Positions 56,050-64,000 of a stretch of 64,000 nucleotides of DNA are shown here, in pieces. Origin of the DNA: Cupriavidus sp. IDO (GTDB lineage: Bacteria > Pseudomonadota > Gammaproteobacteria > Burkholderiales > Burkholderiaceae). Below the pieces are notes generated by a model that was not told the DNA's origin, searched no databases, and saw only the letters and a list, made by a program, of their open reading frames with translations. How positions within the stretch are numbered: the stretch's first letter is position 1; the number at the start of each line of letters is the position of its first letter. The position numbers were made by a program, and so were the translations under genes. The stretch lies in NCBI RefSeq assembly GCF_000812465.1, contig NZ_JWMA01000034.1:81124-145123 (forward strand), written 5' to 3'.

Positions 56050-56355
56050 TTACAGCACCACCTTCACCATCGGATGCGAAGTCAGCGCGCGATACAGATC
56101 ATCGAGCTGCTCGCGGCTGGTGATCCATACCGTCACGGTCAGGCCCAGGTAATTGCCCTTGCTCGACGGGCGCATTTCCATCTTGCCGGCGTGGAAGTCC
56201 GGATCGAAGTCCTGCACCAGCGTCACGATGGCTTCGGCAAAGCCATCTTGCATCACGCCCATCACCTTGATGGGGAAATGGCTGGGGTATTCGATCAGCG
56301 ACTGGTCCGGCGGGATATCGCCCGGCTTGCCACTGTCCTTGTTGTCGGCTGTCAT
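56050..56355 (-). CDS. YbeD-like DUF493 protein
   Basis: 101-residue ACT-like fold protein (YPSHFPIKVMGV start, LTVTVWITSREQLDDLYRAL end). YbeD homologues are often next to lipB and dacA, and here it follows the dacC-type gene. Possibly regulatory; function unproven. Confidence 0.88.
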   Translation of the reverse strand: MTADNKDSGKPGDIPPDQSLIEYPSHFPIKVMGVMQDGFAEAIVTLVQDFDPDFHAGKMEMRPSSKGNYLGLTVTVWITSREQLDDLYRALTSHPMVKVVL

Positions 56356-56412
56356 GTCGGATTCTCCGGCGGACTGGCACGCGGGTACTGCGCGCCAGTC
56401 TGCTCAATCAGG

Positions 56413-57612
56413 TCACTTGCGCTTGAACCACAGGCGGATGGTGTCCCACAGGCGGCCGAAGAAACCGGCCTCGGGCACTTCCTCCAGCGCCACCACCGGG
56501 AATTCCGCCACCTTGTTGGTGCCGTCCATCAGCTTGACCGTGCCCACCTGCTGGCCGGCGGCGATCGGGGCCACCAGCAGTTCCTGGCGCTCCAGCACAG
56601 GCTTCAGGCGACCGCCCGTGCCCTTGGGCACGGTGACGAAGGTCTCGTTTTGCACGCCGATCTTGATGGTGCCGCTCTTGCCCTTGTAGATATCGGGCGT
56701 GGCCAGCACCTGGCCCTTGTCGTACAGGCGCAGCGTGTCGAAGAACTGGAAGCCGTAGTTGAGGATCTTCAGGCTTTCCTGCGTGCGGACCTGCTCGGTG
56801 GTGGTGCCGATCACGATCGACACCAGACGGCGCGAGCCGTTCGGCACATTGGCCAGCGGACGCTGGGCCGACGAGATCAGGCAGTAGCCGGCCGACTTGG
56901 TGTGGCCGGTCTTGACGCCGTCGACGGTCGGATCGATGTACAGCAGGCGGTTGCGGTTGGGCTGCTTGATCTTGTTATAGGTGAACTCCTTCTGCGAGTA
57001 CATGGCGTAGTACTCGGGGAAGTCCTTGATCAGGCGCGTGGTCAGCGTGGCCAGGTCCACCGCGGTGGTGTAGTGGTTAGGGTCGGGGATGCCGTCGGTG
57101 TTGGTGAAGTGCGTGTTCTTCATGCCCATGCGCTGGGCCTCGCGGTTCATCATCGCGACGAAGCCTTCTTCCGAGCCGCCCACGGCCTCGGCCAGCGCCA
57201 GCGCGGCGTCGTTGCCCGACTGCACGATCAGGCCGAGCAGCAGGTCCTGCACGCTGACCGGCTTGTTGGGCTCGATGAACATGCGCGACTCGTCGCTTTT
57301 CACCTTCAGCACCAGATTGGTCGGCACCACGGTCTGCTCAAGCGTCAGGCGCTTTTCCTTGAGTGCCTCGAACGCCAGGTAGGCGGTCATCAGCTTGGTC
57401 AGCGAAGCGGGCTCGATGCGCAGGTCGGCATTCTGCGAAGCCAGGGCCTGGCCGCTGGTCACGTCGTACAGCATCCACGACTTGGCGGCAACCTGCGGCA
57501 TCGGCACGCCCTGGGCAAGGACGGCGGCAGGCGCGGCGGCAAGTACAACTGCGGCAACGATGGCGGCGGGGGCAAAGGCGGACGCAGAAAGCGGCGTGGC
57601 TCTATTCAGCAT
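56413..57612 (-). CDS. dacC: D-alanyl-D-alanine carboxypeptidase (PBP5/6 type)
   Basis: 399 residues. Signal peptide (cut near LAQGV), serine motif SLTK (Ser 70, Lys 73), SGN in IVQSGNDAALAL, and KTG in DGVKTGHTKSAG. A C-terminal beta domain ends with an amphipathic anchor (GFFGRLWDTIRLWFKRK). Trims pentapeptides of peptidoglycan at the periplasmic face. Followed by the DUF493 gene. Confidence 0.94.
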   Translation of the reverse strand: MLNRATPLSASAFAPAAIVAAVVLAAAPAAVLAQGVPMPQVAAKSWMLYDVTSGQALASQNADLRIEPASLTKLMTAYLAFEALKEKRLTLEQTVVPTNLVLKVKSDESRMFIEPNKPVSVQDLLLGLIVQSGNDAALALAEAVGGSEEGFVAMMNREAQRMGMKNTHFTNTDGIPDPNHYTTAVDLATLTTRLIKDFPEYYAMYSQKEFTYNKIKQPNRNRLLYIDPTVDGVKTGHTKSAGYCLISSAQRPLANVPNGSRRLVSIVIGTTTEQVRTQESLKILNYGFQFFDTLRLYDKGQVLATPDIYKGKSGTIKIGVQNETFVTVPKGTGGRLKPVLERQELLVAPIAAGQQVGTVKLMDGTNKVAEFPVVALEEVPEAGFFGRLWDTIRLWFKRK

Positions 57613-57691
57613 GTTTCAGTTTTCCGACAAGAAGAAGATTGCGAGGAAGGTTCGATGTGGCGGTACTGGCGCAATGGCGCAAGGGCCAGCC

Positions 57692-58336
57692 TTACCGGTC
57701 CCACGCATTGACGACAAGCTGCTTGATCAGGTGCAGCTTGCGGTGAAAGAAATGATCGGCGCCGGGAATCACGATGACCGGCAGTTCCTGCGGGCGGGCC
57801 CAGTCGAATACGCTCGCCAGCGGCACGGTGTCGTCCTGCTCGCCGTGGATCACGATAGTATCGGCCGGCACCTCGGCGACCTGCCAGCGGCTGGCGGCGG
57901 TGCCCACCAGCACCAGGCGCTGCGCGGGCGTGCCGGCTTCAGCCAGGCGGCGCGCCACATGCGTGGTCACGAAGCTGCCGAACGAGAACCCGCCCAGCGC
58001 CAGCGGCAGCGTCGCGGCCTGCGGCGACCATGCGGTCTGCTCGCGCATCCACGCGACGACGGCCAGCAGGTCATCCTGCTCGCCCACGCCGCTGTCATGC
58101 TCGCCGGCGCTGCCGCCCACGCCGCGGAAGTTCGGGCGCACCGTGGCGTAGCCGAGCTGCACGAAGCTGCGTGCCAGCGTCTGCGCCACCTTGTTGTCCT
58201 TGGTGCCGCCGAACAGCGGATGCGGATGCGCCACCAGCGCCAGGCCGCGCGGCGCTTCGGACTGGGGCAGGTCGACCGAAAGATCGATCGCGCCGACGGG
58301 GCCGGCAATAGTGAGTACCTGGGTGTGCGCGTTCAT
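57692..58336 (-). CDS. Alpha/beta hydrolase of the dienelactone-hydrolase-like type
   Basis: 214 residues. The nucleophile elbow is GGFSFGSF (Ser), with VAHPHPLFGGTKDNKV and FRGVGGSAGEHDSGVGE typical of the YfbB/COG2945 group. Acid and His occur in GEQDDTVP and GADHFFH. Substrate unknown. ATG 58336; a longer frame reaches 58411. Confidence 0.9.
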   Translation of the reverse strand: MNAHTQVLTIAGPVGAIDLSVDLPQSEAPRGLALVAHPHPLFGGTKDNKVAQTLARSFVQLGYATVRPNFRGVGGSAGEHDSGVGEQDDLLAVVAWMREQTAWSPQAATLPLALGGFSFGSFVTTHVARRLAEAGTPAQRLVLVGTAASRWQVAEVPADTIVIHGEQDDTVPLASVFDWARPQELPVIVIPGADHFFHRKLHLIKQLVVNAWDR

Positions 58337-58464
58337 GATGGCAACGGACGTGACGGCTTGGAGCAGGAATAAAATCCGCCCCGACAGTAGCGTGGCGGGA
58401 CTGGATGACAAACATGGGACAGACGCGGGAAAAACTCCGGAGACAGCGGAGCCATCAGTCCGCC

Positions 58465-58785
58465 TCAGTGGTCCACCATCAGCCGCTCGACCGGCTTGCC
58501 GTTGAGCAGATGGCTGTCGATGATCTCGTCGATATCGTGCTCGTCGACGAAGGTGTACCAGACGGCCTCGGGGTAGACCACCAGCACCGGCCCGAGTTCA
58601 CAGCGGTTGAGGCAGCCGGCCTTGTTGATGCGCACGCGGCCTTCGCCGCCTGCGATGCCGAGTTCCTTGCAACGCTTCTTGGCGTATTCCTGCATGGCCT
58701 TGGCGTTGTGGTTGGCGCAGCAGTTCTCGCCGGCCTCGCGCTGGTTCAGGCAGAAGAAGACGTGATGCTTGTAGTAGCTGCTCAT
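58465..58785 (-). CDS. Thioredoxin-like [2Fe-2S] ferredoxin
   Basis: 106 residues. Cysteines in HVFFCLNQREAGENCCANH and KAGCLNRCELGP give the four ligands of thioredoxin-like ferredoxins (Shethna-type/NuoE-like). Conserved across beta-proteobacteria next to the hydrolase. Redox partner unknown. ATG 58785. Confidence 0.92.
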   Translation of the reverse strand: MSSYYKHHVFFCLNQREAGENCCANHNAKAMQEYAKKRCKELGIAGGEGRVRINKAGCLNRCELGPVLVVYPEAVWYTFVDEHDIDEIIDSHLLNGKPVERLMVDH

Positions 58786-58983
58786 GCGTGCTGTCGGGGG
58801 CAACCGGGGTGCGCTGGCGATTCCGGCGGCGCGGTCCGGTGGCAATGATGGAAGCTCGGAATTATACGGCGTCAGGCCGTACGATCCGCGCTCAATCGCG
58901 GCCGAAACCGCCGCGAACGGCCTTTGCGACCTCCATCCGCCGCAACGGTGTGGCGCTCCGGGCACCCAGCATCCACCCAGGCC

Positions 58984-59021
58984 TCCGAATCTCCGGATTG
59001 CCGCATTCCGGATTTCCGGAA
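58984..59021 (+). promoter_or_regulatory. Tandem DctD-like activator sites upstream of dctA
   Basis: TTCCGGATTTCCGGAA (59006-59021) and an imperfect copy TCCGAATCTCCGGA (58984-58997), centres 23 bp apart. The core GGAAATCC resembles rhizobial DctD sites. The 409-bp gap upstream of dctA holds no supported gene. Confidence 0.6.
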
Positions 59022-59093
59022 ACCCGGAGCGCGGCAGCGTCCAGCTTGCCGCCCTTCCCTTTGGAATCAGTGACTTATCGATGACGGCCCGAC

Positions 59094-59108
59094 TGGCACG
59101 TCGATTGC
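59094..59108 (+). promoter_or_regulatory. Sigma-54 promoter of dctA
   Basis: TGGCACGTCGATTGC with GG-N10-GC spacing, 86 bp before the dctA start and downstream of the DctD-like sites. Confidence 0.88.
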
Positions 59109-59194
59109 GTTTCCATGTTCCAGACGCGCCGCATTCGTGATGGCGCGCGCCCGGCGCCGCCGCGACGGGTACGGTCAACACCGAGGACGACACC

Positions 59195-60490
59195 ATGAGA
59201 AAACCCATCTACAAGATCCTGTACGTGCAGGTACTGTTCGCCATCTTCGTTGGCATCGTGCTGGGCCATTTCTGGCCGGATACGGGCGTCGCCATGAAAC
59301 CGCTGGGCGACGGCTTCATCAAGCTAATCAAGATGATCATCGGCCCCATCATCTTCTGTACGGTCGTCACCGGCATTGCCGGCATGAGCGACATGAAGAA
59401 GGTCGGGCGCGTCGGCGGCAAGGCGCTGCTGTATTTCGAGGTGATCTCCACCTTCGCGCTGCTGATCGGCCTGGGCGCCGCGCACCTGCTCAAGCCGGGC
59501 GTGGGCTTCAACATCGACCCGTCCACGCTGGATACCGCGTCCATCGCGCAGTATGTGTCGAAGGCGCACGGCCAGAGCACGGTCGAATTCCTGATGCACA
59601 TCATCCCGGATACGATCTTCAGCGCCTTCGCCAATGGCGACATCCTGCAGATCCTGCTGGTCTCGCTGTTCTTCGGCGCAGCGCTGTCGATCATCGGCGA
59701 GCGTGCGCGCATCGTCTTCACGCTGGTGGAACAGGTCTCCAAGGTCTTCTTCCATATCGTCCACGTCATTACCAAGGTGGCCCCGATCGGCGCCTTCGGC
59801 GCGATGGCGTTCACCATCGGCAAGTACGGCCTGGGCTCGCTGGTGCCGCTGCTCAAGCTGATCGGCACGTTCTACTTCACGGCCATCATCTTCGTGGTGT
59901 TCGTGCTGGGCACGGTGGCGCGCCTGACCGGCTTCAGCATCCTGCGCTTCGTCGCGTACATCAAGGAAGAACTGCTGATCGTGCTGGGCACCAGCTCGTC
60001 GGAAGCGGCGCTCCCGCAGCTGATGGAAAAGCTGGAAAAGCTCGGCTGCTCCAACTCGGTGGTGGGCCTGGTCGTGCCGACCGGTTACTCGTTCAACCTG
60101 GACGGCACCAACATCTACATGACGATGGCGGTGATCTTCATCGCGCAGGCGACGGGTATCGAACTCACGCTGATGCAGCAGCTGACCATCCTGACGGTGG
60201 CGATGCTGACCTCCAAGGGCGCGAGCGGCGTGACCGGCTCCGGCTTTATCACGCTGGCCGCCACCCTGGCCGTGGTGCCCACCATCCCGGTGGCCGGCAT
60301 GGTGCTGATCCTGGGCATCGACCGCTTCATGAGCGAGTGCCGCGCGCTGACCAACATCATCGGCAACGGCGTAGCCACCGTGGTGGTCTCGGCCTGGGAG
60401 CGCGAGCTTGACCGCAAGAAGCTCAACAGCGTGCTGCGGCACGGCGGCGATGAAGCGGAACAACTTGCCGACGCCGGCCAGAACGTCTGA
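59195..60490 (+). CDS. dctA: C4-dicarboxylate:cation symporter
   Basis: 431-residue DAACS-family transporter for succinate, fumarate and malate. Motifs [15 protein letters not shown] (hairpin HP1), [16 protein letters not shown] (TM7) and [15 protein letters not shown] (HP2) are diagnostic. ATG 59195. Preceded by a sigma-54 promoter and followed by dctB-dctD, so inducible by dicarboxylates. Glutamate transporters of the same family differ in substrate residues; context favours DctA. Confidence 0.94.
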   Translation: MRKPIYKILYVQVLFAIFVGIVLGHFWPDTGVAMKPLGDGFIKLIKMIIGPIIFCTVVTGIAGMSDMKKVGRVGGKALLYFEVISTFALLIGLGAAHLLKPGVGFNIDPSTLDTASIAQYVSKAHGQSTVEFLMHIIPDTIFSAFANGDILQILLVSLFFGAALSIIGERARIVFTLVEQVSKVFFHIVHVITKVAPIGAFGAMAFTIGKYGLGSLVPLLKLIGTFYFTAIIFVVFVLGTVARLTGFSILRFVAYIKEELLIVLGTSSSEAALPQLMEKLEKLGCSNSVVGLVVPTGYSFNLDGTNIYMTMAVIFIAQATGIELTLMQQLTILTVAMLTSKGASGVTGSGFITLAATLAVVPTIPVAGMVLILGIDRFMSECRALTNIIGNGVATVVVSAWERELDRKKLNSVLRHGGDEAEQLADAGQNV

Positions 60491-60560
60491 CGCCACGCGG
60501 GCGGCTGCCCTGGCCGCCCGCCAGCGGGTATCATCGGCGCGACACCCCTCGCGCGCGCCG

Positions 60561-62549
60561 ATGCCCCACTCCGACGATTTTCTCGCCGTACACGATCCCG
60601 CCGCCGCCCAGGCGGTGGTGCACGAGCCGGGCACCGAGAACGGCCGCTGGTGGGGCTTTGCCGTCGTGCTGGCGGCAGGGCTCCTGCTGCTGTGCGCGCT
60701 GACCTGGCTGGTCTCGGTCCAGCGCGGCATTTCCAGCCTGCAGCAGACCACCGCCACGCGTGCCGATCGCTACGCGGCCACGCTCGAAAGCACCCTCGAC
60801 CGCTACGAATTCCTGCCCGCGCTGGTGTCGCTGCACCCCTTCGTGCGCGGGCTGCTCGAAGCCCCCGGCGATCCGGCCCGCGTGGCCGCCGCCAATCACT
60901 ACCTGGCCGAAGTCAACCGCCGCGCCCATGCCTCGGCCACCTATGTGATCGCCGCCAACGGCATCGCGCTGGCCGCCAGCAACCATGGGCAGCCCGGCAG
61001 CTTCGTCGGCACCGACTACCGCTTCCGCCCCTATTTCCAGATCGCCGCGCGCGGCGACCTGGGACGCTTCTACGCCATCGGCGTTACCAGCGACGAGCCC
61101 GGCTACTACATCGCGCAACCGGTCGAAGCCGGCGGCAAGGTGATCGGCGTCACCGTAGTAAAGCTCAACCTGGAGTGGTTCCAGCGCGCCGGCGGCGGCA
61201 GCGCCGAGCCACTGATGGTCAGCGACGACCACGGCGTGATCTTCCTGTCTTCGGTCCCTGAATGGCAGTACCGCACGCTGGGGCCGCTGCCGCCGGAACT
61301 GCACGCTCAGCTCGGCGAGACCCGCCAGTACCATGACCGCGACGTCTCGCCGCTGCCGCTGGAGCCGCTGACCTCGCCCGTCACGCGCTGGCTGGCCGAC
61401 ACCACGCTCGACAATGGCGCGCGGCTGGTACGCGTGCGCAGCAACGCCCCGGGGCCGGACGGCAGCGAGCGCGCCGACCGCTATCTGGAGCTCGGCCGCA
61501 AGGTCGGCCCCGCCGGCTGGACCATGCAGGTGATGGCGCCGCTCGATCCCGTGCTGGCCAACGCGCGCAATGCCACCGTGGCGGCCGCTCTGGCCTATGC
61601 CTGCATGTGCCTGCTGCTGGTCAACTGGCGCCAGCGCCGCCAGCGTGCGCGCGACATGCTGTACAGCCGCCGTTTGCTTGAGGCCGCCTACGATGAGCTG
61701 GAGCGGCGCGTGGAGGAACGCACTGCCGACCTGATGGCCATCAACGAACAGCTGGAAGCCGAAGTGACAGAGCGCACCCGCGCGGAGAGCGAGCTGCGCG
61801 CCGCGCAGGATGAACTGGTGCAGGCCAGCAAGCTCGCCGCGCTGGGGCAGATGGCCGCCGGCATCACGCACGAGCTGAACCAGCCGCTGGCGGCGCTGCG
61901 TACGTTCTCGGACAACACGCGCGTGCTGCTCGAACGCGGCCAGCTCGCGGCGGCCGAAGGCAATCTCGCTGCCATTGCGGACCTGACCGAGCGCATGGGC
62001 AAGATCACCGGCCAGCTCAAGCTGTTTGCCGGCAAGGCGCGGCCGACCCGCCGCGCGGTCCCGGTGCGCGCCGCCATCGAGCATGTGCTGGCCCTGCTGG
62101 CGCCGCGCCTGGCGGCGGCCACCGTCAGCGTGACCGGGCTCGACGGACTGCCCGATGTGGCGGTGCGGGCCGAGGAACTGAAGCTCGAGCAGGTCCTGCT
62201 CAACCTGGTTGGCAATGCGCTCGACGCCATCGCTGCCGCCGGGCTGGCCACCGGGCGCATCGGCATCGACGTGCAAGCCGATGCCGCCACCGTCACCATC
62301 GCCGTGCGCGACAATGGCACCGGTATCCCGCCCGAAGACCTGCCCCGCCTGTTCGAGCCCTTCTTCACCACCAAGGAAATCGGCCAGGGCCTGGGCCTGG
62401 GCCTGGCGATCTCGTCGTCGATCGTGCGCGAGTTCGGCGGGCAGCTCGGCGCCGCCAATGTCGACGGCGGCGGCGCCGAATTCACCATCGTGCTGTCGCG
62501 GGCCACCGCACCCGACCGTGAGCGGCCGGCTTCCCAACCGAGCGAGTAA
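60561..62549 (+). CDS. dctB: C4-dicarboxylate-sensing histidine kinase
   Basis: 662 residues. TM1 about 33-53, a periplasmic double-PAS/Cache domain (with YRFRPYFQIAARGDLGRFYAIG ligand region), TM2 about 335-355, coiled coil, HisKA with phospho-His 437 in GITHELNQPLAALRTF, and HATPase_c (LLNLVGNALDAI, DNGTGIP, GLGLGLAISSSIV). ATG 60561 is chosen; the frame is open further upstream into dctA. Signals to DctD. Confidence 0.94.
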   Translation: MPHSDDFLAVHDPAAAQAVVHEPGTENGRWWGFAVVLAAGLLLLCALTWLVSVQRGISSLQQTTATRADRYAATLESTLDRYEFLPALVSLHPFVRGLLEAPGDPARVAAANHYLAEVNRRAHASATYVIAANGIALAASNHGQPGSFVGTDYRFRPYFQIAARGDLGRFYAIGVTSDEPGYYIAQPVEAGGKVIGVTVVKLNLEWFQRAGGGSAEPLMVSDDHGVIFLSSVPEWQYRTLGPLPPELHAQLGETRQYHDRDVSPLPLEPLTSPVTRWLADTTLDNGARLVRVRSNAPGPDGSERADRYLELGRKVGPAGWTMQVMAPLDPVLANARNATVAAALAYACMCLLLVNWRQRRQRARDMLYSRRLLEAAYDELERRVEERTADLMAINEQLEAEVTERTRAESELRAAQDELVQASKLAALGQMAAGITHELNQPLAALRTFSDNTRVLLERGQLAAAEGNLAAIADLTERMGKITGQLKLFAGKARPTRRAVPVRAAIEHVLALLAPRLAAATVSVTGLDGLPDVAVRAEELKLEQVLLNLVGNALDAIAAAGLATGRIGIDVQADAATVTIAVRDNGTGIPPEDLPRLFEPFFTTKEIGQGLGLGLAISSSIVREFGGQLGAANVDGGGAEFTIVLSRATAPDRERPASQPSE

Positions 62550-62553
62550 TCCC

Positions 62554-63879
62554 ATGCAAGACGGTCTGCGTGTCCTCTTCGTCGAAGACGAACCCCTGGT
62601 CCGGCAAGCCACCGCGCAGAGCCTGGAGCTGGCCGGCTTTGCCGTGATCGCACTGCCCTCGGCCGAGGCCGCGATGCCGCACCTTTCCGCCGATTTTCCC
62701 GGCGTGCTTGTGACCGACGTCCGCCTGCCCGGCGCCAGCGGCCTGGACCTGCTGCAACACTGCCGCAATGCCGCGCCCGGCGTGCCGGTGGTGCTGGTGA
62801 CCGGCCACGGCGATATCACCATGGCCGTGCAGGCAATGCGCGAAGGTGCCTACGACTTCATCGAGAAGCCATTCGGCGCCGACCGCCTGACCGATACCGT
62901 GCGCCGCGCGCTGGAACGTCGCGCGCTCGAACTGGAAAACCAGGCCCTGCGCCGCGAACTGGCCGGCCCCGCCGCCGGCACGCGCATCATCGGCCGCTCG
63001 CACGCCATCGACCAGGTGCGCGCGCTGGTGGCGAACGTTGCACCCACCGACGTGCCCGTGATGATCAACGGCGAGACCGGCACCGGCAAGGAACTGGTCG
63101 CGCGCAGCCTGCACGCGCTCTCCAACCGCAGCGACGGCCCCTTCATTGCGCTGAACTGCGGTGCCGTGCCCGAAGCCATTTTCGAGAGCGAAATGTTCGG
63201 CCACGAGGCCGGCGCCTTTACCGGCGCCGGCAAGCGCCGCATCGGCAAGCTCGAACACGCCTCCGGCGGCACGCTGTTCCTCGACGAGATCGAAAGCATG
63301 CCGCTGGCGCTGCAGGTCAAACTGCTGCGCGTGCTGCAGGAAAGCACGCTGGAACGGCTCGGTTCCAATGCATCCGTGAAGATCGACGTACGCATCGTCG
63401 CCGCCGCCAAGGGCGACATGGATGCGCTGGTGGCACAGGGCACCTTCCGCCAGGACCTGTACTACCGCCTCAACGTGGTGACCATCGCCCTGCCGCCGCT
63501 GCGCGAGCGCCGCGAAGACATCGTGCCGCTGTTCGAGCACTTCATGCTGGTCGCCGCCGTGCGCTACCAGCGGCCCGCGCCGATCCTGTCGGAACTGCAG
63601 CGGCAGGCGCTGGCCCAGCGCCCCTGGCCAGGCAACGTGCGCGAGCTGCGCAACGCCGCCGACCGGCTCGTGCTCGGCGTCCCCGAAGGCGGCCAGGCTG
63701 GCGCGCAGGCCGCCGCACCGGATGAATCCACGCCGCTGCGCGAGCGCATGGAACACTACGAACGCGCCGTCATCGCCGACGCACTGGCCCGCACCGGCGG
63801 CGCCGTCAGCCAGGCGGCGGATTTGCTCCAGGTGGGCAAGGCTACGCTGTACGACAAGATCAAGCGCTACGGTTTGTGA
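62554..63879 (+). CDS. dctD: Sigma-54-dependent response regulator
   Basis: 441 residues: receiver with phospho-acceptor Asp 55 in VLVTDVRLPGASG, AAA+ domain with Walker A GETGTGKE and the sigma-54 contact loop GAFTGA, and a C-terminal Fis-type helix-turn-helix (GGAVSQAADLLQVGKATLYDKI). It starts 4 bp after dctB. Expected to activate the sigma-54 promoter of dctA. Confidence 0.95.
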   Translation: MQDGLRVLFVEDEPLVRQATAQSLELAGFAVIALPSAEAAMPHLSADFPGVLVTDVRLPGASGLDLLQHCRNAAPGVPVVLVTGHGDITMAVQAMREGAYDFIEKPFGADRLTDTVRRALERRALELENQALRRELAGPAAGTRIIGRSHAIDQVRALVANVAPTDVPVMINGETGTGKELVARSLHALSNRSDGPFIALNCGAVPEAIFESEMFGHEAGAFTGAGKRRIGKLEHASGGTLFLDEIESMPLALQVKLLRVLQESTLERLGSNASVKIDVRIVAAAKGDMDALVAQGTFRQDLYYRLNVVTIALPPLRERREDIVPLFEHFMLVAAVRYQRPAPILSELQRQALAQRPWPGNVRELRNAADRLVLGVPEGGQAGAQAAAPDESTPLRERMEHYERAVIADALARTGGAVSQAADLLQVGKATLYDKIKRYGL

Positions 63880-64000
63880 TCCGGACGCCGCAATAGTGGC
63901 ATCCTAGGGTTTTTACCGAGCTGCCATTTCAGCGTCACAATCGTCGCCTATAGTCCGCATGCGGTTGCGGCATTGGCAGGTGTCCGACCGCTGCTTCTTT
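63880..64000. other. Intergenic region to the window edge
   Basis: 121 bp after dctD without a supported gene, terminator or promoter. Confidence 0.5.

Overview
This is about 64 kb of GC-rich beta-proteobacterial chromosome. Gene content, gene order and protein sequences fit Cupriavidus (the C. necator / C. taiwanensis group): an aa3 cytochrome oxidase cluster with ctaG, surf1, ctaA and ctaB, a proteobacterial-type gshA-gshB pair, ptsI-ptsH-EIIA(Man), selD-selU, and a glnK-amtB operon headed by a putative porin. The genus call is from recall, not a search. Almost all DNA is coding, and most long antisense frames are GC-rich shadows. No rRNA, tRNA, prophage, CRISPR array or intact insertion sequence was seen.

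Layout. 1-6500: end of pth, a ferredoxin, coaD, rsmD and two M16 peptidases facing ftsY. 6559-7912: a zeta-class GST isomerase and an FAH-fold hydrolase. 8173-13376: nitrate assimilation (ANTAR regulator NasT, transporter nrtABC) followed by ybiB. 13391-15542: a pirin, then rpoH behind a CIRCE element. 15613-25905: respiratory block, nearly all on the minus strand (DUF2244, ctaC, ctaD, a 44-residue assembly protein, ctaG, DUF2970, ctaE, then surf1, a SCO-like protein, ctaA, ctaB, sco1). 26186-34804: bioC, comF, trmL, a Bug-family binding protein, gpsA, secB, grxC, a rhodanese, gpmA and ctpA. 34899-38862: moeB, selU-selD, bacterioferritin and bfd. 39078-43961: ptsI-ptsH-EIIA(Man) and gshB-gshA. 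44443-47201: porin-glnK-amtB. 47584-58785: ubiK, nagA beside a GntR-regulator remnant, a LysE exporter, thioredoxin-fold proteins, a UvrD-type helicase, rlmI, dacC and others. 59195-63879: dctA with its two-component system dctB-dctD.

Control regions. Three loci have sigma-54 (-24/-12) promoters that can be read directly: nrtABC, porin-glnK-amtB and dctA. The nrt leader is the richest. It has NtrC-type inverted repeats, a sigma-54 promoter, two hairpins with AACGNG hexaloops typical of ANTAR-protein RNA targets, and then an intrinsic terminator before nrtA. The ANTAR gene lies immediately upstream, and its receiver domain appears to lack the phospho-acceptor aspartate. dctA has tandem DctD-like sites, and its regulators lie just downstream. 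rpoH carries a perfect CIRCE. A Fur-like box precedes bfd. A possible small RNA (about 80 nt with promoter and terminator) lies between amtB and gshA.

Repeats. A 164-bp palindrome at 51492-51655 and a 63-bp palindrome at 1600-1662 each contribute the stop codon of the neighbouring gene. A pair of REP-like hairpins lies at 55904-56024. No clearly new multi-gene system was found. The most useful leads are the nrt leader architecture, the possible small RNA and the palindromic elements at gene ends.
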